DNA of 64,000 bases. Origin: Brevibacillus sp042683565 (lineage in GTDB: Bacteria > Bacillota > Bacilli > Brevibacillales > Brevibacillaceae). Under the pieces are notes generated by a model that saw only the letters and a program-made list of their open reading frames with translations, ran no database searches and was not told the DNA's origin. Shown piece by piece: positions 34,742 to 42,928 of the stretch. The stretch's first letter is position 1. Each line of letters opens with the position of its first letter. The stretch is from NCBI RefSeq assembly GCF_042683565.1, contig NZ_JBHUJW010000012.1, forward strand, positions 22,784 through 86,783. The letters run 5' to 3'. Position numbers and translations under genes: made by a program.

Positions 34742-35379
34742 TGCGATTCCTCCCGTTTCGGTTTTCTCGCCGCCTGACGGAGGTGGCGAAGGTACGACCC
34801 GATTGCGATGATTACCAGCACACCCAAGAAGAAAATAGCGAGATTCCGGGACAGGGAAGCAAATACTTCTTCCCAGCGCTCCCCAAGCTGCCAGCCGACC
34901 GTGACGAACAGGAGGCTCCAAAAAAGCCCGCCTGCGTACGTGTACAGCATGAAGCCGGGAAACGGCAACCGGGTAATTCCCGCAAAATAAGCGGTGAACT
35001 GCCTGACCCCCGGGATGAAATAGCCCACAGGCAGGGCCCACTTGCCGACCCGATTAAACCAGTCCTCCGTCTTCTTGTAGACGGCATATCCCATTCCCAG
35101 CCGCTTGCCGTAGCGTTCGAGAAAGGCATAACCGAGCGTTCTGCCAATCCAGTAGGCTGCCGTCATCGCCGACACCGAACCGAAATAGCAGACGAGCAGG
35201 GTAGGCCAATATTCCAGTTTGCCCAAGGAGACGAGAAAACCGGAAAATACGAGCAGCGTTTCTTCTGGCAGCGGCATTCCCAGAATCCCCAGAAAAAACA
35301 GACCAAACAAAGCTCCGTATCCATACTGCGTAATATATCCGCCAAAAGACGACATCATCTCTTCCACATTCGTCACCAC
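34738..35379 (-). CDS. DedA-family membrane protein
   Basis: A 213-aa membrane protein with the DedA/SNARE-associated pattern: LGILGMPLPEETLLVFSGFL, ending in helices flanking FIPGVRQFTAYFAGI. DedA proteins flip lipid carriers such as undecaprenyl phosphate or phosphatidylethanolamine across the membrane. The start is uncertain: a GTG at 35379 is used, while an ATG at 35358 is also possible. It is the first gene of a DedA-DUF1232-YhaM operon. Confidence 0.88.
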   Translation of the reverse strand: MVTNVEEMMSSFGGYITQYGYGALFGLFFLGILGMPLPEETLLVFSGFLVSLGKLEYWPTLLVCYFGSVSAMTAAYWIGRTLGYAFLERYGKRLGMGYAVYKKTEDWFNRVGKWALPVGYFIPGVRQFTAYFAGITRLPFPGFMLYTYAGGLFWSLLFVTVGWQLGERWEEVFASLSRNLAIFFLGVLVIIAIGSYLRHLRQAARKPKREESQ

Positions 35380-35601
35380 TTTTCCGGCATGTCCGCCTCC
35401 TCCCCATTATGCCAAAAGACAGCACCTTTCTCAAATCTGGCAGTTGACTTTATTTTCTGGCCGAGATACGTTTTACCTGGGTCACGATCACAGAAAAAGA
35501 CAGGAAGATGTCACACCGTTTTTGTTCTGCATGAATAAACATTTTGTAGAAAAATGCTGAAATCATGGACAAGTGCCGTGGCTTTCCAAACGTCGATTCG
35601 T

Positions 35602-35607
35602 TATAAT
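35602..35607 (+). promoter_or_regulatory. -10 element of the DUF2062 gene
   Basis: A consensus TATAAT lies 42 nt upstream of the ATG at 35650. The matching -35 (TGGCTT at 17 nt) is weak. Confidence 0.4.
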
Positions 35608-35649
35608 GAAAGCAGATAAAAGAATCGGAAAAAACGAGGGACAGGCCGG

Positions 35650-36135
35650 ATGTGGAAAAAAATATACCGCAAGTTGAAGTTTGAATACTACAAGCTGATT
35701 CGCATGAAGGGTGCTCCTTCATTTGTCGCTCGGGGTTTTTCCGTCGGCATTTTTGTCGAATTCATTACATTGCCTACTTTTGGTTTGGCATTTCTCTTGC
35801 TGTTTCCGCTGATTAAACTGTTTCGGGCAAGTCTGCCTGCCGGCCTGATTGCTTTCGTCATCGGCAAGCTCGTTTTGCCTGTCTTCATGGTCATCAACTA
35901 CAAGCTCGGCTATGCGATCGTCGGCAGGCCAGTCAACGAACATTTCGTTCACGGCGGCATGCCGCCCTGGGAGAAGTGGCTGCTCTGGATGAAAGACAAA
36001 GGGCTTGCCTACTTTACCGGCAGCGCGGTCGTCGGCTTTGTCGTCGCCATTGCCAGCTATTTTCTCGTCTATGCAGCGCTGCAGCTGTACCGCCGAAAAA
36101 AACTGCGCCGCTCCGTCTCCCGCTCCACCTCCTGA
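35650..36135 (+). CDS. DUF2062 membrane protein
   Basis: A 161-aa protein with a basic N-terminus (MWKKIYRKLKFEYYKLIRMK) and the DUF2062 core with about three hydrophobic segments (GFSVGIFVEFITLPTFGLAF; LIAFVIGKLVLPVFMVINY). The family occurs widely and its function is unknown. GAGGG lies upstream of the ATG. It is monocistronic and followed by a strong terminator. Confidence 0.85.
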   Translation: MWKKIYRKLKFEYYKLIRMKGAPSFVARGFSVGIFVEFITLPTFGLAFLLLFPLIKLFRASLPAGLIAFVIGKLVLPVFMVINYKLGYAIVGRPVNEHFVHGGMPPWEKWLLWMKDKGLAYFTGSAVVGFVVAIASYFLVYAALQLYRRKKLRRSVSRSTS

Positions 36136-36179
36136 CCGGGGGCGCGGACGCACTCTGCCCGCTCTGCGAAACTAACCAC

Positions 36180-36215
36180 GGCTTTGCCTTGCTTGCGGGC
36201 ATGCAAAGCCTTTTT
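36180..36215 (+). terminator. Terminator of the DUF2062 gene
   Basis: GGCTTTGC and GCAAAGCC form a perfect 8-bp stem, followed by five T residues on the plus strand. Confidence 0.75.
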
Positions 36216-36240
36216 CATGTCTCTTGGCTTGCCCATACGA

Positions 36241-36286
36241 AAAAAGACCGGCTCTGACTGCCGCAGCGTCAGACCGGTCTTTTCAT
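36241..36286 (-). terminator. Terminator of the small gene at 36310
   Basis: GACCGG and CTGAC pair with GTCAG and CCGGTC to give a long hairpin with A/T-runs on both sides, so it can work in both directions. Confidence 0.65.
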
Positions 36287-36309
36287 TTTGTGCCAGTTTG
36301 TGCGTGTAC

Positions 36310-36531
36310 TTATGCGAAGTAGCCTTTATCCCGCAGTTGCTCCATGATTTCAGCAACGGTCAAGTTTTGTTTCAACAGCTCCAAGGTTACTTCCACTTGC
36401 TCCGGGGACAGGCCGTTCGCGCCCAGGCTTTCTCTGATCAACACGATGTTAGGGCGACGGAAATACGTTTGCAACGTACGCTTCACGCGTCCTTCCAGAC
36501 TTGTTCTCAGCATCAACTCTGTCGTCGACAT
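36310..36531 (-). CDS. Small helical protein, 73 aa
   Basis: A 73-aa protein starting MSTTELMLRTSLEGRVKRTL, 7 nt after GAGGTGG. It is all-helical with a C-terminal LTVAEIMEQLRDKGYFA segment. No family is recognised. Codon use and ribosome binding site are like those of its neighbours, and it has its own terminator. The function is unknown. Confidence 0.65.
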   Translation of the reverse strand: MSTTELMLRTSLEGRVKRTLQTYFRRPNIVLIRESLGANGLSPEQVEVTLELLKQNLTVAEIMEQLRDKGYFA

Positions 36532-36625
36532 CTGTTCCACCTCTTTCTCAGAAAGATTTGTGCGTAACCTTTATTATCCTACAAAAACGCCCAGGAAGCA
36601 ACTGTTGGCTCGCATCGCCAGCCCG

Positions 36626-37378
36626 TTATATTTCCGGCATCATGGTGCGCTTGTGCTCGGAAATGCGATGCAGGTACTCGATGCGCTCTCTCGCTTCCGA
36701 TCTCGTCTCGCCAGTAATCAGCAGTCGATCGAGATCTTCGTAGGTAAAGCCCATTTCCTGCTCGTCTGTCTGTCCTTCCCACAAATCAGCGGACGGTGCC
36801 TTCGTGATGATCGACTCCGGCACGCCCAGCTCGGCCGCGAGAATCCGTACTTCGTGCTTGGTGAGACTGGCCACCGGATTGATGTCTGCCAGTCCGTCCC
36901 CGCCTTTCGTCATGTATCCCACATAAATTTCGCTGCGGTTGCACGTATCCACGACGAGATACCCTTTCTGGTTGGCGATCGCGTACAAGGCTGTCATGCG
37001 CAGCCGCGCCTTCGTATTGCCCCTGGTCTTGGCGTCCAGCGGCAGCACGCTCTCAATCGCAGGCACGATTGCATCGAAAGCCGCGCCGACATCGACCGTC
37101 ACCAGATTCAGACCGATGGCCTCCGCCAGTCGCTTCGCATCTTCCGCATGCACGTCCATGGAATAGGCAGGCAGCCAGACGCCGATCACCCGGTCTCGCC
37201 CCAATGCGCGGACGCACAGTGCGGCTGTCACGGCGCTGTCAATCCCGCCGGAAATGCCCACGACGGCTCCGCCCAAACCCGGTCCGTCAATCTGCTCGCG
37301 GATAAAAGCAACGCGCTTTTCCAGATCTTCTTTTACATGTATCTGATAGTTCGCCAGATGTTCCTGAAACTTGTCCAT
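36626..37378 (-). CDS. nadE: NAD(+) synthetase
   Basis: A 250-aa enzyme of the short, ammonia-using NadE type. The PP-loop motif SGGIDS lies at about residues 44-49, with the NaAD-binding stretch TCNRSEIYVGYMTKGGDG near 144-161. It makes NAD from deamido-NAD, ATP and ammonia in the cytoplasm. The ATG at 37378 follows GGGGGTAGG. There is no glutaminase domain, so glutamine would not serve directly. Confidence 0.93.
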   Translation of the reverse strand: MDKFQEHLANYQIHVKEDLEKRVAFIREQIDGPGLGGAVVGISGGIDSAVTAALCVRALGRDRVIGVWLPAYSMDVHAEDAKRLAEAIGLNLVTVDVGAAFDAIVPAIESVLPLDAKTRGNTKARLRMTALYAIANQKGYLVVDTCNRSEIYVGYMTKGGDGLADINPVASLTKHEVRILAAELGVPESIITKAPSADLWEGQTDEQEMGFTYEDLDRLLITGETRSEARERIEYLHRISEHKRTMMPEI

Positions 37379-37526
37379 CACACCTACCCCCAGCTCGATT
37401 CATTCTTCCTCATCCTACCACGCTGTTTTCACGGTGGCAATTAGCCGGAAATGGGTCTACACTATATACTGTAGGATGCAATGCAGAAAACTGCTGCCAA
37501 GAATAGCACGGACAAGGAGAGAATCG

Positions 37527-38273
37527 ATGATCATCCTCAAGACACCCGAAGAAATCGAACTGATGCATGCCGCGGGCAAAATACTGGCCGCTTGCCATCG
37601 GGAAATCAGAAAGCTGATCCGTCCCGGCGTGTCCACCTGGGACATTGACCAGTTCGTAGAAGAATTTTTGGCCAAACACGGGGCTACCCCCGAGCAAAAA
37701 GGATATTCCGGTTATCCCTATGCGACCTGTGGCTCCGTCAACGACGTCATTTGCCACGGGTTTCCGAAGAAGGAGCCGCTGAAAAACGGCGATATTGTCA
37801 CCATCGACATGGTCGTGCGCAAAGACGGCTGGCTCGCCGATTCCGCGTGGTCGTACGAAGTCGGCACGGTGTCTCCGGAAGCGAAACGGCTGCTGGAGGT
37901 CACGGAAAAATCGCTTTATCTGGGCATCGAGCAGGCCGTCGTCGGCAACCGCATCGGCGACATTTCGCACGCGATCCAGACGTACGCGCAAGCCAACGGC
38001 TACTCGGTCGTGCGCGACTTTACCGGCCACGGCATCGGCAAAGAAATGCACGAAGAGCCGTACGTGCCGCACTTCGGCCCTCCAGGACGGGGCCAGCGAC
38101 TGAAGGAAGGCATGGTCATCACGATCGAGCCGATGCTAAACATGGGTACGTACCATGTCAAAATCGACGAGGACGGCTGGACAGCCCGCACGCGCGACGG
38201 CAAGCTCTCCGCGCAGTACGAGCACACCATTGCCATTACGGCGGATGGGCCGCTGATTTTGACGGCACAATAA
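37527..38273 (+). CDS. map: Type I methionine aminopeptidase
   Basis: A 248-aa enzyme covering the whole pita-bread fold. Metal ligands appear in IVTIDMVV and SAWSYEVGTV (aspartates), TGHGIGKEMHEEP (histidine), IEPMLNMG (glutamate) and AQYEHTIAI (glutamate). It removes N-terminal methionine from nascent proteins. The ATG at 37527 follows AAGGAG. It is not in a ribosomal-protein operon, so it may be the second, MapB-like copy; that cannot be settled from this window. Confidence 0.93.
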   Translation: MIILKTPEEIELMHAAGKILAACHREIRKLIRPGVSTWDIDQFVEEFLAKHGATPEQKGYSGYPYATCGSVNDVICHGFPKKEPLKNGDIVTIDMVVRKDGWLADSAWSYEVGTVSPEAKRLLEVTEKSLYLGIEQAVVGNRIGDISHAIQTYAQANGYSVVRDFTGHGIGKEMHEEPYVPHFGPPGRGQRLKEGMVITIEPMLNMGTYHVKIDEDGWTARTRDGKLSAQYEHTIAITADGPLILTAQ

Positions 38274-38285
38274 AAGGACAGACCC

Positions 38286-38325
38286 AAACACCTTCGAGCG
38301 GAATGCCAGGAGGTGTTTTTGCTTT
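38286..38325 (+). terminator. Terminator of map
   Basis: AAACACCT and AGGTGTTT form an 8-bp stem with a T-run on the plus strand, 12 nt past the stop codon. Confidence 0.7.
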
Positions 38326-38357
38326 TTCGCCAATGTGCTCCCCCGAACACCGAAACC

Positions 38358-38386
38358 TTGACACCTGCAGGCGCGATTCGTATGAT
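38358..38386 (+). promoter_or_regulatory. Strong sigma-A promoter of the LLM/TetR operon
   Basis: TTGACA and TATGAT are separated by 17 nt. The -35 is perfect and the -10 has one mismatch. It lies 57 nt upstream of the ATG at 38443. Confidence 0.85.
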
Positions 38387-38395
38387 GCAGATACA

Positions 38396-38417
38396 TTTGT
38401 TACTGACTGGTAACAAA
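38396..38417. promoter_or_regulatory. Palindromic operator, probably for the TetR at 39485
   Basis: TTTGTTAC and GTAACAAA are perfect inverted 8-bp arms with a 6-bp spacer, placed just downstream of the -10, where a bound repressor would block transcription. The TetR gene in the same operon is the obvious binder. It ends 25 bp before the ATG. Confidence 0.7.
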
Positions 38418-38442
38418 CACCTTCAAAGGAGGTTTTTCATAC

Positions 38443-39480
38443 ATGTCTGAAACTGCGAATGAACGCCGCACGTCCAAACAGCTTCGGGATATTCGCCTGT
38501 CCGTGCTCGACCTGGCCCCAATCGTGGAGGGCAGCAACGCCGCCGAGTCGTTCAAGAAAAGCATGGATCTCGCCCGGCACGTGGAGAAGTGGGGCTATTA
38601 CCGTTTCTGGCTGGCCGAGCATCACTCCATGCCCAGCGTCGCCAGCTCGGCTACCTCGATCCTGATCGGGCATATTGCCGGCGGCACGACCACGCTGCGC
38701 GTCGGGGCAGGCGGGATCATGCTTCCGAATCACGCTCCGCTGGTCATCGCGGAACAGTTCGGCACCCTGGAATCGCTGTATCCCGGACGGATCGATCTCG
38801 GCCTGGGACGAGCTCCCGGCGCAGACCAGCGCACTGCTCGGGCATTGCGCCGCGACCTGCGGATCGGCGGAGATGATTTCCCCGAGCTTCTGCAAGAGCT
38901 GCGCGACTATTTGCAGCCGGGCCCAGGCGGTCCTCCCGGCGGCGTTCGGGCCATTCCGGGGGAGGGGCTAAGCATCCCGATCTGGCTGCTCGGCTCCAGC
39001 GACTTCAGCGCGCGCCTCGCCGGACTGCTTGGGCTGCCTTTTGCCTTCGCCGGACACTTTTCGCCCAACTACATGTTGCCTGCCTTGCAGACGTACCGAA
39101 ACAGTTTCCGCCCTTCCGAAGTGCTCGCGCAGCCTTACGCCATGGTCGGCGTCAACGTGATGGCAGCGGATACGGACGCACAGGCAGAGCGGCTGGCCAC
39201 TTCCCACTACCAGGCGTTCCTGAACATCATCCGCGGCGACCTCAAGCCGATTCAGCCTCCAGTCGACAATATGGATGCGCTGTGGAGCGAGTTTGAAAGG
39301 CTGTCCGTACAATCGCAGCTGCGCGCTTCGATCATCGGTAGCCGCGACACCGTGAAAAAAGGACTGCAGGAGCTGCTGGACACAACCCAGGCGGACGAGC
39401 TGATGATCACGACTTCCATGTTCGATCATGCCGACCGGCTGCGTTCCTACGAGATCGTCGCCGATGTCTGGAAGGCGTAA
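38443..39480 (+). CDS. LLM-class flavin-dependent monooxygenase
   Basis: A 345-aa luciferase-like TIM-barrel protein (VLDLAPIVEGS; HVEKWGYYRFWLAEHHSMP; RVGAGGIMLPNHAPL; RIDLGLGRAPG). Group members of this size (YhbW/MsnO8-like) use reduced flavin to oxidise small organics. The start follows AAAGGAGG. It forms an operon with a TetR regulator 4 bp downstream, under an operator likely bound by that regulator, so it probably detoxifies an inducer molecule. Confidence 0.9.
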   Translation: MSETANERRTSKQLRDIRLSVLDLAPIVEGSNAAESFKKSMDLARHVEKWGYYRFWLAEHHSMPSVASSATSILIGHIAGGTTTLRVGAGGIMLPNHAPLVIAEQFGTLESLYPGRIDLGLGRAPGADQRTARALRRDLRIGGDDFPELLQELRDYLQPGPGGPPGGVRAIPGEGLSIPIWLLGSSDFSARLAGLLGLPFAFAGHFSPNYMLPALQTYRNSFRPSEVLAQPYAMVGVNVMAADTDAQAERLATSHYQAFLNIIRGDLKPIQPPVDNMDALWSEFERLSVQSQLRASIIGSRDTVKKGLQELLDTTQADELMITTSMFDHADRLRSYEIVADVWKA

Positions 39481-39484
39481 CGGC

Positions 39485-40081
39485 ATGACAGAAGGCAAAC
39501 GCACACGCATTCCGCGGGAGCAGGCGCAGGAGATCATCCTGAACGCCGCCGAAGAGCTGTTTTACCAGGAGGGGATTCATGCGGTCAGCGTCGACGCCGT
39601 GGTGGAACGGGCGGGCATCAACAAGATGAGCGTATATCGCCAGTTTTCCTCCAAGACCGAGCTGATTCTCGCCTACATGGCGCGAAAACAGCAATCCTTT
39701 TGGGCCGACTGGGCAAACAGCCTGGCCAGGCATCCAGGCCAGCCAAGGGAACAGCTGATCCAGTTTTTCCGCGATCTGGCCGCCAAGACGACCCGTCCTG
39801 ACTGTCGGGGGTGCTGCTTCCTCAACGTCGCGGTCGAATTTCCCGATCCGGCCCATCCCGTGCGTCAGCTCGTCGCCGCCCATCAACAGCGCTTGCACGA
39901 CTGCTTGCTCGAGATGGCTGTCGCGCTGGGGGCCGTCCATCCGCCCGAGCTGGCCTATACCTTGCGCCTGCTGATGGAAGGCGCGTATGCAGACAGCCAG
40001 ACATTCGGGACCGAAAACGCCGCTATCGGAATGCTGCCCGCCATCGTGGAAAAGCTGATCGACTCGTCCTTGCCGAATTGA
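39485..40081 (+). CDS. TetR/AcrR-family regulator
   Basis: A 198-aa regulator. The N-terminal HTH (about 10-57) reads REQAQEIILNAAEELFYQEG then GINKMSVYRQFSSKTELI. The ligand-binding domain fills the rest and has two adjacent cysteines (RPDCRGCCFLN, about residues 106-116) that might sense redox or electrophiles. The ATG at 39485 follows GGAAGG. It is cotranscribed with the LLM monooxygenase and likely represses the operon through the 38396 palindrome. Confidence 0.9.
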   Translation: MTEGKRTRIPREQAQEIILNAAEELFYQEGIHAVSVDAVVERAGINKMSVYRQFSSKTELILAYMARKQQSFWADWANSLARHPGQPREQLIQFFRDLAAKTTRPDCRGCCFLNVAVEFPDPAHPVRQLVAAHQQRLHDCLLEMAVALGAVHPPELAYTLRLLMEGAYADSQTFGTENAAIGMLPAIVEKLIDSSLPN

Positions 40082-40124
40082 CCGCCCCGTCTGTCCGAAT
40101 CATCTGCAAGAGGTTATGCCCATG

Positions 40125-40176
40125 CAAAAAAGTGGCTTGCTGCAGGTTGCTTCCCCTGCATCAGCCACTTTTTCCA
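40125..40176 (+). terminator. Terminator of the LLM/TetR operon
   Basis: AAAAGTGGCT and AGCCACTTTT flank a 25-nt loop that itself folds, ending in a T-run on the plus strand. It is bidirectional and may also stop the minus-strand gene at 40252. Confidence 0.8.
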
Positions 40177-40251
40177 TTTTTTCTGTTCGGCAAGCGAAAC
40201 CGCCCTGCTCAAGCGGCAGGCTGCAAACATCGCCCTATGCCCCGCTCACGC

Positions 40252-40428
40252 TCAGGTGCGCGCACTGGCCGCAATTTTTTTGTCGTTCATCATGGCTTCC
40301 AGGTCCTGGATGTCTTTTTCCAGCTCGCGGATGTCTTCTTCAATCAGCTTTTTCAAATGCTGTTTTTCCCGCAAGATTTTCCGCGTCTGCTCCAGACGCT
40401 GGTTCAAATCGAACACGCCAAGATACAC
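40252..40428 (-). CDS. Small coiled-coil protein, 58 aa
   Basis: A 58-aa protein starting at a GTG at 40428, right after AGGGAGGG. Nearly the whole chain is a charged heptad-like helix (LNQRLEQTRKILREKQHLKK; DIRELEKDIQDLEAMM). No family is recognised. The strong ribosome binding site and coding-like composition support it. It lies about 95 bp downstream of the PspC-gene terminator, so it is probably transcribed separately. Confidence 0.65.
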   Translation of the reverse strand: MYLGVFDLNQRLEQTRKILREKQHLKKLIEEDIRELEKDIQDLEAMMNDKKIAASART

Positions 40429-40523
40429 TGCCTTTCCCTCCCTATGTACATATTTCCACCTTACATGTTATGCACCCGTTCCCTTTTGTTTCCACATCCC
40501 GGGCGACAGACATGCCTTTTTCG

Positions 40524-40561
40524 CAAAAAAAGACTTCCCTTTTGTCTGTAAGGAAGTCTTT
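40524..40561 (-). terminator. Terminator of the PspC-domain gene
   Basis: The minus strand shows GACTTCC and GGAAGTC around a 13-nt loop, followed by seven T residues. Confidence 0.8.
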
Positions 40562-40581
40562 GGTACGTTTTGCTCGCCGCG

Positions 40582-40932
40582 CTATATGTTTTTGTACTTG
40601 CCCAGCTCGGCTCGCAGGCGCTGCACCTCTTGCACCAGCGCCCGTTTTTCCAGACGGTCGATCTCCGCATCCAGGTCGTTCATCCGCTCGCGGCTCGGGT
40701 AGGGCCGCTCGTACGCGTCGAAGCCATCCACCGCATAGGACCAGCTTGGCTCTTTGGGCATGATCATCGCCAATAGCAAATAAATCAGGATCGGCACCCC
40801 GGTACATACGGTCAAGATCACAACTCCTACGCGCACCAGCGTCGAGTCGATCCCCAGAAACCGGGAGATCCCCCCGCAGATCCCAAACAACCGCTTGTCT
40901 TGCTGTGAACGATACAGACGTCTTTCCATCAT
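40582..40932 (-). CDS. PspC-domain membrane protein
   Basis: A 116-aa protein with an N-terminal PspC domain (RSQQDKRLFGICGGISRFLG then LVRVGVVILTVCTGVPILIY, about 8-58) and a C-terminal coiled-coil tail (MNDLDAEIDRLEKRALV). PspC proteins take part in membrane-stress responses. AGGAAGG lies upstream of the first ATG. No other psp genes are adjacent. Confidence 0.9.
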   Translation of the reverse strand: MMERRLYRSQQDKRLFGICGGISRFLGIDSTLVRVGVVILTVCTGVPILIYLLLAMIMPKEPSWSYAVDGFDAYERPYPSRERMNDLDAEIDRLEKRALVQEVQRLRAELGKYKNI

Positions 40933-41101
40933 CGCATTCCTTCCTCTCTGCTATACCGCTTGCCTTGTATATACAGAATACCCGGCGGCGTCCTTTCGCA
41001 AAATGGCCCGTAGAGGGATTTGTCCTCCGACCCGGGACGGAGATCAATACTTCTTTCATGCGATAGAGGCTTGTGTAAAAACCCGGCTGCGCGGCTGACG
41101 A

Positions 41102-41728
41102 TCACTTCCGGTTTCGCAGCGGGTCGTACACCGGACGCGGACGATCAAACATTTCTCCCAATGTCGCGTAGCTGTGCCCGGCCAGCCGACTGACCGGGGC
41201 AAAGGCTGCTGCGTCGATTTTTCCCATTTGATACAGCGCATCTTCCACGTGGACGTGAACGACTTCCCCGATAATGAGGTCAGAGGAAACCGGGCTGCCC
41301 AGCTCGACGATCTGCTGGAGCCTGCATTCAAAATGGATGCGCGACGCTCCCAGCCGGGGCACCTTGACCCTAGCTGCGGGCAGCAGCTCAAGTCCAAGTG
41401 CTTCTGCTTCGCTCACGTCAGGAGGGTAGTCGGCGGATGTCAAGTTCACCACATCCACATTGTGTACATCTACCATGTTGACGACGAACTCGCCGGTCTC
41501 CCCGATGTTGCGGGCCGTGTCCTTGCGCTCTCCGCCCGGCCTTCGCATAACCGCGACCGAGACCATCATCGGCTCGATGCTCGCCACGTTAAAATAGCTG
41601 AACGGCGCAGCGTTGACCAGTCCGCTTGCGTCCATCGAAGTCACCCAGGCGATCGGGCGCGGGATGATGCAGCCGATGAGCAGCTTGTATTTCTCCTGAC
41701 GTTCCAATGCAGAGATGGTGAATTCCAT
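41102..41728 (-). CDS. Flavin reductase-like FMN-binding protein
   Basis: A 208-aa protein of the flavoredoxin/flavin reductase family (IIPRPIAWVTSMDASGLVNA; APFSYFNVASIEPMMVSVAV; RKDTARNIGETGEFVVNMV). It binds FMN and probably supplies reduced flavin or acts as an oxidoreductase. It starts 18 bp after hmgA and is the last gene of the homogentisate operon. Its link to aromatic degradation is inferred from that position only. Confidence 0.88.
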   Translation of the reverse strand: MEFTISALERQEKYKLLIGCIIPRPIAWVTSMDASGLVNAAPFSYFNVASIEPMMVSVAVMRRPGGERKDTARNIGETGEFVVNMVDVHNVDVVNLTSADYPPDVSEAEALGLELLPAARVKVPRLGASRIHFECRLQQIVELGSPVSSDLIIGEVVHVHVEDALYQMGKIDAAAFAPVSRLAGHSYATLGEMFDRPRPVYDPLRNRK

Positions 41729-41746
41729 CCGTATCTCTCCTCTTTT

Positions 41747-42907
41747 CTAATCGCGTGGCGGCAGCCAGCTCGACATGTACGCCCCGTCCTCCACTTCCAG
41801 CGCCTGGCGCGTCACCTTCAGCGGCCGGAACGTATCGAGCATGACAGCCAGCTCGGCCGTTTCCTTTTTCCCGATGCTGTCTTCGATCTTGCCCGGATGC
41901 GGGCCGTGCGGAATGCCCATCGGATGCAGCGTAATCGAGCCTTCGTAGATGCCTTTTCTGCTCATGAAGTTGCCTTTGACATAGTACAGCACCTCATCGC
42001 TCTCGACATTGCTGTGGTAGTAGGGCGCCGGAATCGCCTGGGGATGGTAGTCGTACAGTCGCGGGACGAACGAGCAGATGACGAAGTTTTGCCCGGCGAA
42101 CGTCTGATGCACGGGCGGCGGCTGATGGATGCGGCCCGTGATCGGCTCGAAGTCGTGGATGCTGAGCGCGTACGGATACAAATAGCCGTCCCAGCCCACG
42201 ACGTCGAACGGATGGAAGTCAAAAAAGTAGCTGTACACCGCAGACTGCCTTTTGACGCGCACCTCGAACTCCCCGCTCTCGACATGTGTATCAAGTCGCT
42301 CCGGTACGCGAATGTCCCGCTCGCAAAAGGGTGAGTGTTCCAGCAGCTGGCCGTGCTCGTTGCGGTATCGTTTTGGCGGCACGATTTCATTTTGCGACTC
42401 GATGACGAGAAAACGGCTTTGCTCGGCTGGCACGATCCGGTACGTGGTGCCGATGGGAATGACCAGGTAATCGCCGGGCTGATACGTCAGCGTGCCGAAG
42501 ATCGTCTGCAGCTCTCCTGTGCCTTCGTGAACAAAGACGACCTCGTCGCCGTCCGCATTGCGGTAAAAGTAGTCCATCGGCTCTGTCGGCGCGCAGACGC
42601 CCATGAGCACGTCGTCGTTTCCCAGCAGGTAGTGGCGCCCGCCGATCGGATCGCCGCCCGGCTGCACATTAAAGGTCTTGAAATGCTGGTGCTTCAACTC
42701 GTCCTGGGGCACAAACTCAAGGTGAATATCCGCGAACTTGCGGGTCGAGCGCACCTGAGTCGGCGGATGGTGGTGGTACAAGATCGACTGAATCCCGGAA
42801 AAGCCTTTCGTCCCCATGACCTGCTCGCGGTAAAGCTCCCCGTTCGGCTTGTAGAACGTCGTATGGCGTTTTTGCGGCACTTCTCCCATGCGAAGATAAA
42901 ACGGCAT
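41747..42907 (-). CDS. hmgA: Homogentisate 1,2-dioxygenase
   Basis: A 386-aa enzyme starting MPFYLRMGEVPQKRHTTFYK, after GGAGGG. It has the cupin-like core (HEGTGELQTIFGTLTYQPGD; VIPIGTTYRI) and a C-terminal metal region with conserved His/Glu in HQTFAGQNFVICSFVPR, YYHSNVESDEVLYYVKGN and HPMGIPHGPHPG. It opens the ring of homogentisate to maleylacetoacetate during tyrosine and phenylalanine breakdown. It is cotranscribed with a fumarylacetoacetate hydrolase-family gene 21 bp upstream, which carries out the last step of the same route. No 4-hydroxyphenylpyruvate dioxygenase gene is in the window. Confidence 0.92.
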   Translation of the reverse strand: MPFYLRMGEVPQKRHTTFYKPNGELYREQVMGTKGFSGIQSILYHHHPPTQVRSTRKFADIHLEFVPQDELKHQHFKTFNVQPGGDPIGGRHYLLGNDDVLMGVCAPTEPMDYFYRNADGDEVVFVHEGTGELQTIFGTLTYQPGDYLVIPIGTTYRIVPAEQSRFLVIESQNEIVPPKRYRNEHGQLLEHSPFCERDIRVPERLDTHVESGEFEVRVKRQSAVYSYFFDFHPFDVVGWDGYLYPYALSIHDFEPITGRIHQPPPVHQTFAGQNFVICSFVPRLYDYHPQAIPAPYYHSNVESDEVLYYVKGNFMSRKGIYEGSITLHPMGIPHGPHPGKIEDSIGKKETAELAVMLDTFRPLKVTRQALEVEDGAYMSSWLPPRD

Positions 42908-42928
42908 GAAGCTCCCTCCCTCTCTCAT

